Assembly (NCBI GenBank): GCA_012959765.1
Contig: DUCO01000027.1
Coordinates: forward strand, 1 to 64,000
DNA length: 64,000 bases
Direction of reading: 5' to 3'
Origin: Dehalococcoidia bacterium
Lineage (GTDB): Bacteria; Chloroflexota; Dehalococcoidia; Lucifugimonadales; Lucifugimonadaceae
Below, one piece after another: positions 9,242 through 16,438 of this stretch (within the stretch, counting starts at the first letter, position 1; every line of letters begins with the position of its first letter). The translations under genes and the position numbers were made by a program. The notes under the pieces are model-generated. The model had not been told where the DNA came from. It saw only the letters and a list, made by a program, of their open reading frames with translations, and made no database searches.

Positions 9242-10240
9242 TTATCGCAGACCCGCAATTGGATTCGAGTAGTTGACGTAAACATCGTCATACACAGTTG
9301 AAACGTCCGGCATCGGGCTGTTCAGAGCGAACTCAACGGCGTCGAGCATTTCCTGCTCAATAGCATCACGAATGCTCTTCAGCTTCTTTTCCGTCATCAA
9401 CTTCTGTTTGGTAACAGTTCGCTCAAAATGCTTAATGGAGTCTAGCTTCTTGTAATACTCTTCTTCTTCCGGCTTTCGATACTTGCTCGTATCGTCGGCG
9501 TGGAAGTGACCGTGGTATCGGTAAGTCTTCATTTCAATGAGCGTCGGCCCTTCGCCAGCACGTGCTCGGGCAATTGCTTCGCCCGCTGCATCGTAAACAG
9601 CGAACACGTCCATGCCATCAACCACGACACCGGGCATTCCGTAACCCTCGGCTCGTGACGCGATATCTTCAGCAGAAACTGCGTACCAGGATGGAGTAGC
9701 TTCGGCGTAGCCATTGTTCTCGCAAGCAAAAATTACTGGAAGCTTCCAGACAGATGCGAGGTTCATTGATTCGTGGAGCACACCCTGCGAAGAAGCACCA
9801 TCGCCGAAGAACGAAACTCCAACTGACTCGTTTTCGATGCCCTTGAGCTTTGCGGTCAACGCTGCACCAACCGCGAGCGGAATTGAAGCCCCAACAATGC
9901 CGTTCGCTCCGAGCATCCCTTTCGAGAAGTCGGATATGTGCATCGATCCGCCCTTACCACCGCACTGACCTGTCGCCTTGCCGAAAACCTCAGCCATCAT
10001 CTTGTCGGTTTCGAGACCCTTAGAGATGCAGTGACCGTGTCCACGGTGAGTTGAGCCGATCCAGTCTTTATCGGTGAGATGCGCACAGATTCCGGTGGGA
10101 GGCGCTTCCTGCCCGTCCGATGTGTGTGCCACACCCATCGAGTTTCCCTTCAGGGTCTGTTCGAGCATCGTCTCCTCGAAGCGGCGGATTCGATACATCG
10201 TGGTGTAAATCCACTCCAGCTTCTTTTTGGAGATATCCAT
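9242..10240 (-). CDS. Thiamine-dependent 2-oxo acid (pyruvate/acetoin) dehydrogenase E1 component, alpha subunit
   Basis: A 332-residue E1 alpha subunit with the thiamine diphosphate motif starting at GDGASSQG and ending at ENNGY, the early block RRFEETML, and the phosphorylation-loop region with YRYHGHFHADD. It forms a heterotetramer with the beta subunit encoded 59 bp downstream. The ATG is preceded by GGAGGCACTTAAAG, a strong though rather distant ribosome binding site. The gene starts 168 bp after the TrpB2-like gene on the same strand, so all three may be co-transcribed. Confidence 0.9.
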   Translation of the reverse strand: MDISKKKLEWIYTTMYRIRRFEETMLEQTLKGNSMGVAHTSDGQEAPPTGICAHLTDKDWIGSTHRGHGHCISKGLETDKMMAEVFGKATGQCGGKGGSMHISDFSKGMLGANGIVGASIPLAVGAALTAKLKGIENESVGVSFFGDGASSQGVLHESMNLASVWKLPVIFACENNGYAEATPSWYAVSAEDIASRAEGYGMPGVVVDGMDVFAVYDAAGEAIARARAGEGPTLIEMKTYRYHGHFHADDTSKYRKPEEEEYYKKLDSIKHFERTVTKQKLMTEKKLKSIRDAIEQEMLDAVEFALNSPMPDVSTVYDDVYVNYSNPIAGLR

Positions 10241-10408
10241 CTTTAAGTGCCTCCGGGTGCGTTTTGCTCCAGTTGTAAACGAAAGTAATCAGGGCCGATT
10301 TCAGATCAGGACGTTAGCCGATTCTGCCGACAGCGTGTGCGACGGGAAATTCGACAGTGGAACTTTAGCATCGGTGAGCCGGGTTCGGAGCGGGAGTTCG
10401 GGCGGGAA

Positions 10409-11773
10409 TCAGCCTCGACCGATAAATCGGCCCAGCGAAACCTTAAGAGAGGCTTCTTCAGGTTTCTCATCGTGCATCACGCCGCCGAGCAGTGTGTCGT
10501 AAGGCGACGACTCTGTACTGACAGCCGGAGTGACGGTAAAAAGAATCGTGTCGTCGGCTCCTGTTTCCTTGCACCGCAGTGCCTGCTCAATAACTTCTTT
10601 CACCGTGTACATGGCGTGAGGTGAAAGCACGATGCCTTCAGAGCGGGTGAATATAAGCCCGGCACTGTACGACTCGATCTGCCCATGGGCGATGGCTTCG
10701 ATCAGTTTTTCTTTGAACATGGCAGAAACAATCGGGGCTACGCCGTGGTATCGCATGGCTCCGGCCAGCACGCCGGGAGGCGAGTATTCACGGCCCAACG
10801 TGTACATCGGAACCTGCGGCATCAGCCCCGCAGCGTCGGCCGACTCCTCGGTATATACACCACGAGTAAGACTCGGTGTCGATGATTCCTCAACCGCCAC
10901 GAAGCGTGTATTCCGACCCTGAATGCGAGCCGGAACAAACGGCGCAATTAGACCGCCAAAGTGAGACCCTGCGCCGATAGAACCAATCACATGATCGGGA
11001 GCTTCGTCGACCGCGGCGAGCTGTCGTTGCGCTTCGAGCCCAACGATTGTCTGGTGGATTAGCGTGTTGCCCATCAGAGTAGGAATCGCAAACTTCACAT
11101 CGGGGTCAACGGTCGCTTCTTCATATGCCTCGGCGAGAGCAGTGGCGATCGAGCCCGAAGCTGAGCCCCCTTTTTTCAACTGGAACTTTCCGACACGCGT
11201 ATTTTCCGACGGACTCGCCTGCACATCGACGCCCCAAACCCGACCATATGCATCGCCCCAGGCATGCTCCGAATCGGGTTTGCGCACGCTGTAGATTCTG
11301 CTTTTCAGTCCAAACAATGCCGTAGCGTGACCCATAGCGCTGATCCACACCCCGCCTGCCCCACCGCTTACGATCCCCTCGGCTCCGGCCTTCTTCGTGT
11401 AAAACGCCTGCGGTATCGCAGTGTTCGATTCGTACGACCCGCTCGGGCTTCCGCCTTCAACCTTGTAAAACAGTTTTGCTGGTGTGCCTAATTCTTTTTC
11501 CAGTGCCGTAGCCCTGAACATGGGCGTTGGTCGCCACTGCTGGTACGCCTCTCGAACCTCTTTGGGAATCTTGAAAGTACGACTCCGGGCGTTGAGTTCC
11601 TGCTCAATGATTTCACGAGGGAGCAACGGAGCCAGTTCGCGAGCAGTGATCGGATAGCCCGAAGGCGACATCATCGGTGGCACTCGGAACGGTAGATCGG
11701 CCTCTACGTTGTACCAGCGAGACGGCATTTCTCGAGGATTCAGCGTAATTCGATTTCCTGTAACTGTTGCCAT
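10409..11773 (-). CDS. TrpB2-like protein lacking the PLP lysine (probable non-PLP pseudoenzyme)
   Basis: A 454-residue protein that follows the TrpB2 form of tryptophan synthase beta from end to end: RPTPMFRATALEKELGTPAK, KVEGGSPSG, LHxx-type IHQTIVGLEA, IGSIGAGSHFGG, PSLTRGVYTEE, MRYHGVAPIVS, FTRSEGIV and ALRCKETG. The residues that bind and use PLP are changed: family GSHKPNTA is GSYESNTA here (Y114, E115, so the Schiff-base Lys is Glu), family ETGAGQWG is SGGAGGVW (catalytic Glu lost), and the C-terminal PAPE and SGHG blocks are also gone. The reading frame is intact, so this is selected divergence rather than decay. It cannot be expected to make tryptophan. The gene precedes the two E1 genes on the same strand. 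The true function is unknown. Confidence 0.8.
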   Translation of the reverse strand: MATVTGNRITLNPREMPSRWYNVEADLPFRVPPMMSPSGYPITARELAPLLPREIIEQELNARSRTFKIPKEVREAYQQWRPTPMFRATALEKELGTPAKLFYKVEGGSPSGSYESNTAIPQAFYTKKAGAEGIVSGGAGGVWISAMGHATALFGLKSRIYSVRKPDSEHAWGDAYGRVWGVDVQASPSENTRVGKFQLKKGGSASGSIATALAEAYEEATVDPDVKFAIPTLMGNTLIHQTIVGLEAQRQLAAVDEAPDHVIGSIGAGSHFGGLIAPFVPARIQGRNTRFVAVEESSTPSLTRGVYTEESADAAGLMPQVPMYTLGREYSPPGVLAGAMRYHGVAPIVSAMFKEKLIEAIAHGQIESYSAGLIFTRSEGIVLSPHAMYTVKEVIEQALRCKETGADDTILFTVTPAVSTESSPYDTLLGGVMHDEKPEEASLKVSLGRFIGRG

Positions 11774-12085
11774 CCGGGTGTTCGTCCTTATTTAGTGCGC
11801 CTGTTTCGAATCGCGACTTCGAACTCTGCATGAGCATGAAAACGCAAAGGTTATCGCGAACGTGCGCTACACAGCAGATCGAATCTCACAAGGTTCCATT
11901 TGCGAAAGTTTCCCAGCTTTCTCTGCGGGCGCCGTCACTCTGGCATTCTGGCAGTTGGGTTTGAACTCATGGTTTTTTTCTGGGCGACAGTACAATCCAT
12001 GTGACTGCGTCTCGCGTGCGGGTTCATTACGCAAGACGCAACAAAAAGACCTGCAACAAACCTACAAATATCAGCGTGGAAGTAC
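11774..12085. other. Divergent promoter region
   Basis: This 312-bp gap separates the minus-strand TrpB2-like gene from the plus-strand collagen-like lipoprotein gene, so it must carry outward promoters for both. I see no convincing operator or further gene. GTGGAAGTAC just before 12086 provides the ribosome binding site for the lipoprotein. Confidence 0.4.
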
Positions 12086-14014
12086 ATGAATCGTCGAGTT
12101 ATTAACACCTCGAAACTCGGAATCCTGGTTCTAGCAATCGCAATGACTGCCCTCGTCATTACGGCCTGCAGCGGCGATGGCGACGAGGATGACATCACGA
12201 CCCCGATTCCTACCGGTCAACAGGGGGACACCGGCAAGCAAGGCTCTGCTGGATCGACAGGGCTTCAGGGATTCCCGGGGCCGGCTGGTCCCGAAGGTGA
12301 TAGAGGTCCTGCTGGTGCAACCGGTACAACCGGTACAGCCGGTGCCGACGGTGCCGACGGTGCCGACGGTGCCGACGGTGCCGACGGCAAATCAGGCATT
12401 CTCACGATTGGACCGGGTCTTACGACGGAGGGTTCGATCGAAGGTGATGTCGCCTTTATCGATTTTGCAGGATCGGGCGAAGCCGACACCGTTGCCAGAA
12501 GTGACCACGACCACGATTCCGACTACTACACAGATCTAGAACTCTCATCAGGGAACGCTGACGTGGCGTGGAGTTCTCTTACAGGCGTGCCCGGTGATTT
12601 AAGTTCAGGCGGTGCAGCGGCATCGGTCGATTGGGACAACATTCAGAATCGCCCAGCGGGGCTGGACGATGGCGATGACGGGCTAACTTCAGTCGAATGG
12701 AACGAGATAGAGAATCGCCCAGGCGAACTGAACACCACTCTCGGCGGGATGACCTGCGCATCGAATGAAATACCGATTTTCAACAGCTCGACTTGGGTAT
12801 GTGGCGATGCTGGACCATCGGTTGGCGACTATGCAATATCGAGCCAGTCTTGCGGACCGGGACTTGTTGCTACGGGTGTCGATGGAACCGGAAATCTCGT
12901 TTGCACAACGCTTACAACGAGCGACACAGTACCGTTCCAGCGAGGCAAACACCTGATCACAACGCTTGCGATAGGGCCGGGTGAGGCAGGGCTTTGGAAC
13001 TCGGTGACTATTGGTGACGACGGTCTGCCCGTTATTGCGTACGAAGCGGATGAATCTCTGTATCTGGCGCAATGTGACGATGTCGCCTGCACTTCTATAA
13101 CCCCGTCGCTCGTCGAAGCAACTGGCACCGGCGGTCTTTACGCATCAGTGGTTATCGGCACCGACGGATTGCCTTTGATCGCCTACCGCGAATCGCTGAA
13201 TGCAAACATGAAAATTGCCCACTGCCAGACACCTGGCTGCGCAACGAGTTCGACAACGATTATCGAAAGCTCAGGCGATGTCGGATCATATGCTTCGATA
13301 GCTATCGGCACCGACGGGCTCGGAATTGTCAGCTACTACGACGCGACAAACAGCAATCTAAAAGTTGCTCATTGCAACAACACCGCGTGTACGTCGGCTG
13401 ATCTGGTCACCGTTGATAGTGCTGGTAACGTTGGCCAGCACACATCGATTACGATTGGCAGCGATGGCTTCCCACTGATCAGTTACTACGATTTCGGTGA
13501 AGCTTCCCTGAAAGTTGCCCACTGTTCAACTATTACCTGCTCTGTGAGCACGGTGGAACTGGTCGACGCTCCGGGCGATGTTGGCAGGAGTACTTCGATC
13601 ATTATTGGGATCGATGGGAAAGGGCTGATTAGCTACTTCAACGTAACGAGTAACGACTTGAAGATGGCTCATTGCTCGAACGTGTCGTGTTCATCTTCGA
13701 CCACAGCTTCAGCAGTGACGAGTGGCGGTGTTGGCAACTGGAACTCGCTGACTCTTGGAATCGATGGGCGAGCGATCATTAGCTACTACGATTCGTTCAA
13801 CGGTTCGCTCGAAGTAGCTCATTGCGATGACATTGCGTGTACATCTGCAACCGGGGTAGACGTTGATACCGCCGGCCATGTTGGCCAGCACAGTTCGATA
13901 ACAATCGGTGCCGACGGCCTGCCGCTGGTTATCTATCACGATGTAACTTCTCGCAACCTCAAAGCAGTTCACTGTTCGAACGCTAGGTGCATGCCGAACG
14001 TCAGGAACAGGTAA
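12086..14014 (+). CDS. Lipoprotein with collagen-like stalk and seven Cys-paired repeats
   Basis: A 642-residue exported protein. The signal peptide ends in a lipobox (VITAC, Cys about residue 28). Residues about 45-105 are twenty uninterrupted Gly-X-Y triplets, as in bacterial collagen-like stalks, the last ones repeated GAD. Next comes a linker with two WxxIxNRP motifs (WDNIQNRP, WNEIENRP), as found in phage tail-fibre-like and surface proteins. The C-terminal half (about 295-640) holds seven copies of a 46-48-residue repeat, consensus S-I-x-I-G-x-D-G-L-P-L-I-S-Y-Y-D then LKVAHC-N4-C. Seven repeats suggest a seven-bladed propeller, with a disulphide in each repeat from the CX4C pair. This would be a surface-exposed adhesin-like protein. 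It is monocistronic, and I know no named family that fits the whole. Confidence 0.85.
   Translation: MNRRVINTSKLGILVLAIAMTALVITACSGDGDEDDITTPIPTGQQGDTGKQGSAGSTGLQGFPGPAGPEGDRGPAGATGTTGTAGADGADGADGADGADGKSGILTIGPGLTTEGSIEGDVAFIDFAGSGEADTVARSDHDHDSDYYTDLELSSGNADVAWSSLTGVPGDLSSGGAAASVDWDNIQNRPAGLDDGDDGLTSVEWNEIENRPGELNTTLGGMTCASNEIPIFNSSTWVCGDAGPSVGDYAISSQSCGPGLVATGVDGTGNLVCTTLTTSDTVPFQRGKHLITTLAIGPGEAGLWNSVTIGDDGLPVIAYEADESLYLAQCDDVACTSITPSLVEATGTGGLYASVVIGTDGLPLIAYRESLNANMKIAHCQTPGCATSSTTIIESSGDVGSYASIAIGTDGLGIVSYYDATNSNLKVAHCNNTACTSADLVTVDSAGNVGQHTSITIGSDGFPLISYYDFGEASLKVAHCSTITCSVSTVELVDAPGDVGRSTSIIIGIDGKGLISYFNVTSNDLKMAHCSNVSCSSSTTASAVTSGGVGNWNSLTLGIDGRAIISYYDSFNGSLEVAHCDDIACTSATGVDVDTAGHVGQHSSITIGADGLPLVIYHDVTSRNLKAVHCSNARCMPNVRNR
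12341..12388 (+). repeat. 9-bp tandem repeat (GGTGCCGAC)x5
   Basis: Five direct 9-bp units encode five consecutive GAD collagen triplets. Such runs are prone to slippage, each step adding or removing one triplet without a frameshift. Confidence 0.9.
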
Positions 14015-14033
14015 ATAAAGGTGAGCGCTTAGT

Positions 14034-14548
14034 TTGCCGATTTCCATGAGGGCTTTCGAACGCGCCGATCTCGATATTGCCGTTGCGGCATGGCAACCGA
14101 TTTTTGCTTCGTCCAAAGAAATCGTCGGCGAAGAGCTGTTCGAATTTATTCACCCCGACCCTGATGCCAACAAACGCGCCCGTGTAACAGGTGCGTGCCA
14201 TGACGAAGACCCGAGACAGGTTTGAGTAGCCGAACTAAACAGCAACGAAAAACACGCGACCAAGGGCGAAAGCCCGCCCGGAGCTAACGTTGTCGACTTT
14301 ATAATCGTCCACATGTATCACGATAGGAAAGTGGCCGAAATCGGCAACAACGCAGTGGCTCCTGCATTCCATGGCCGGGGCGTGCGCAGATGTACGCCTT
14401 TGTTCTTGAGCGTATGAGAGAGGCGGGAATGAAGGCGGCGATTGTCAGCACCGGTGCTGACAACGCGCACGCACCCGCGAAACGAGCGTATGAAAAGGTC
14501 GGGTTTTCAGGTCCGGTGCCATCAGTCGAATATCACATCAAGCTGTAA
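14034..14548 (+). pseudogene. Broken GNAT-family N-acetyltransferase
   Basis: Translated pieces join into one GNAT protein of about 170 residues. The N-terminal part reads MRAFERADLDIAV up to DEDPRQV, then an in-frame TGA at 14223-14225, continuing in frame with VAELNSNEK. The acetyl-CoA loop region AVAPAFHGRGV is at about 14355-14385. Just after it a frameshift (about 14385) is needed to continue with MYAFVLERMREAGMK and the C-terminal AYEKVGFSG, ending YHIKL at 14548. One nonsense codon and one indel disable the gene. The first ATG that fits is 14046. Confidence 0.8.
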
Positions 14549-14567
14549 TACCGTCACCCTCTACCAC

Positions 14568-14595
14568 TGTCATCCTGATGAAAATCAGGATCCAT
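14568..14595. repeat. TGTCATCCTGA palindromic repeat, perfect copy
   Basis: ATCCTGAT (14572-14579), loop GAAA, ATCAGGAT (14584-14591): an 8-bp stem on a GNRA-type tetraloop, identical in its core to the copy at 57406-57425. It lies right after the GNAT pseudogene. The remainder of the gap to 14766 shows no gene. Confidence 0.75.
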
Positions 14596-14766
14596 ACCAA
14601 ACCACCAACAACCTCACACCCCCAACCATCACAGCAAAGGCAAGAAAAAGTGCCACTGGCACCCACCTGGCACTGACCTGAGAAGATAGTTGTAGGCGAA
14701 TTCAGCGTTTTGCCCGATGTGCCACCGCTGGGATATTTTTTGGCGAGTCGAAGAACAGGGAGATAT

Positions 14767-15129
14767 ATGGATCAGTTGATGATCGATATCGAAGATAACG
14801 AAAACAGCGGCTATTTTCCTATTCAGGTATTCGAGACGCAGAGTGAGCCTCGAACAACCGCGGTCATCACCGTTCCCAGCATTCCGAGCAGCGATGAACC
14901 TCACGATGTTGTCGGTTGGTGTTCTGACGGCGGTGGCGGGCCGTGTGAAGTGACTGCCGTGGTGGTCGGAGATTCGGGATCTGGGCAGGCATTATTGATT
15001 CATGGAGGGGACTATGGAGTGCGGTTACGGCCTTCAGAATCGGACTCTCCATGGTCGCTTGAGGCTGGTGACCAGATTGGCGAGCCGTACTTATTGCTAC
15101 AGACATCCATAAAACTAACTTTTTCGTAA
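14767..15129 (+). CDS. Hypothetical protein, 120 residues
   Basis: I do not recognise the family. The ATG at 14767 is chosen over an upstream in-frame codon at 14710 because GGGAGAT lies just before it. The protein is acidic, has no signal peptide or membrane segment, and contains a Gly-rich turn with a Cys pair (WCSDGGGGPCEV) and many predicted beta-strand stretches (TAVITVPS, LLLQTS). It lies alone between the GNAT pseudogene and the ACIII operon. Confidence 0.55.
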   Translation: MDQLMIDIEDNENSGYFPIQVFETQSEPRTTAVITVPSIPSSDEPHDVVGWCSDGGGGPCEVTAVVVGDSGSGQALLIHGGDYGVRLRPSESDSPWSLEAGDQIGEPYLLLQTSIKLTFS

Positions 15130-15174
15130 TAAACTTGTCGCGTTTTTACCTCGCCCTAATTGCCCGCCGAACTG

Positions 15175-15202
15175 TTGACACTGAAAAATGCCTCGTGATA
15201 GT
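15175..15202 (+). promoter_or_regulatory. Candidate sigma70-type promoter of the ACIII operon
   Basis: TTGACA (15175-15180), a 16-nt spacer, then GATAGT (15197-15202) as a weak -10. It lies about 100 bp before the first gene of the run. A small hairpin AGGGC/GCCCT follows downstream in the presumed leader. Confidence 0.4.
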
Positions 15203-15299
15203 TTTCACTTGCGCTACTTTTGAAGGGCGGCTGCCCTGCGTTCGCGTTCGCGTTTAGTCCTTCGTGTTTTTATCACTTCGGGAGCTTAGTCAACAGGGT

Positions 15300-15590
15300 A
15301 TGGATCCTAAACCGCTAACCACGGCCGAATGGGCTGAAGTAGGCATGGCACTTAAGTTCCTGTGGCTTGCGCTGGGCTTTGCCCTTGTAGCAGGGCCGTC
15401 GCTCCTTACTGCTCACGCAATTATCCCTTCGATTGTCGACACCAAAACTGTCGCAGCCAAGTGGTCAAAATTACGCGCACCCCTCTACGTAGTCGGCATC
15501 ATTTGCGTCATCGGTATTTTTGCATCGTTCTACATGGCGTCAGAAAACACCGATTTCTTGCACAGAATTTATTCACGGTGGTGGCAGTAA
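15300..15590 (+). CDS. Small two-helix membrane protein at the head of the ACIII operon
   Basis: A 96-residue protein with two clear hydrophobic segments (about residues 17-40 and 58-77) separated by a short polar loop, ending FLHRIYSRWWQ. The ATG at 15300 is preferred to a GTG at 15264 because it has AGGG shortly upstream and gives a sensible soluble N-terminus. It is followed 63 bp later by actA. It could be an accessory transmembrane subunit of ACIII, comparable to the small membrane subunits of characterised complexes, but I see no homology to prove that. Confidence 0.6.
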   Translation: MDPKPLTTAEWAEVGMALKFLWLALGFALVAGPSLLTAHAIIPSIVDTKTVAAKWSKLRAPLYVVGIICVIGIFASFYMASENTDFLHRIYSRWWQ

Positions 15591-15653
15591 GCACTGCCCC
15601 ATCCTTACTCACGTTAGTAGCTAGTTTCGGCTAGCAAGGACTGGAAAGAACGC

Positions 15654-16358
15654 TTGGCGTCGGAAAACGATAACTCGAACTCCAAATCGTCATCTTTACC
15701 CAAGATGCTCGTGTCGGTATTGGCTATTGGTGGCCTCGGCGTAATGGCGGTCATGGGTGTAGTAGCAGCGTTCATCATTACGGGTTGGATCGGTCAGCCG
15801 GTCCCCGTCTTGGGATTCGAACAGACCTTCGACCAGCCGATCGACTTCCCCCACACAGTTCACGCCTCACTGCTTCCCCTCGATCGAGTCGCAGCCGATG
15901 GAGAGAAGATGGACGGTCTCGGGCTCGACTGCACCTTCTGCCACCGAACCGTAACCACTCAGGCGAACGCTGGAATTCCGCCGGTGGGTTTCTGCGCAAC
16001 CTGTCATCAGGTGATCGGTGCCGCAGACAACGTCCAGATCAACCTTCTTCGTGACGCTGCCGATATCATCGGCGACGACGGCACCGAGCCGGTCAACTGG
16101 AAGCGAGTGCACCGCCTACCCGACCATGTTCGATTCGTTCACGAACCACATATTCGATATCTCACTCAAAACCCGTCTGAAGTCACAGGCACCACAGACG
16201 GAGTTACTCAAGGCGCTGCCGGCGTTTGCTCAACCTGCCACGGAAACGTCGCAGCTATGCAGCAGGTCGAGCAGGTTGAATCTCTCAAAATGGGCCAGTG
16301 TGTCGATTGCCACCGTGACAACGGTGCACCGACCGACTGTGTAGCCTGCCACCACTAA
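15654..16358 (+). CDS. actA: Alternative complex III subunit ActA, pentaheme cytochrome c
   Basis: A 234-residue protein with one N-terminal membrane anchor (about residues 18-42) and five CXXCH haem-binding motifs in the periplasmic part: CTFCH, CATCH, CSTCH, CVDCH and CVACH. This matches ActA of ACIII, which carries electrons from the Fe-S subunit toward the monoheme ActE. The TTG at 15654 is taken as start because GGAAAG lies eight bases upstream; an ATG is available at 15702 but lacks such a site. It starts the ordered run actA-B1-B2-(NrfD)-C-D-E. Confidence 0.9.
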   Translation: MASENDNSNSKSSSLPKMLVSVLAIGGLGVMAVMGVVAAFIITGWIGQPVPVLGFEQTFDQPIDFPHTVHASLLPLDRVAADGEKMDGLGLDCTFCHRTVTTQANAGIPPVGFCATCHQVIGAADNVQINLLRDAADIIGDDGTEPVNWKRVHRLPDHVRFVHEPHIRYLTQNPSEVTGTTDGVTQGAAGVCSTCHGNVAAMQQVEQVESLKMGQCVDCHRDNGAPTDCVACHH

Positions 16359-16438
16359 GGAATACCGGAACTTAATTACACGGGTTTGAACCCAGTCCCA
16401 GCAATAGAAACTGCGACAACAGGAACAACACTGACCAG

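Noticed and set aside
12341-12388. Satellite or regulatory repeat GGTGCCGAC
   Set aside because: It is in frame and encodes Gly-Ala-Asp collagen triplets.
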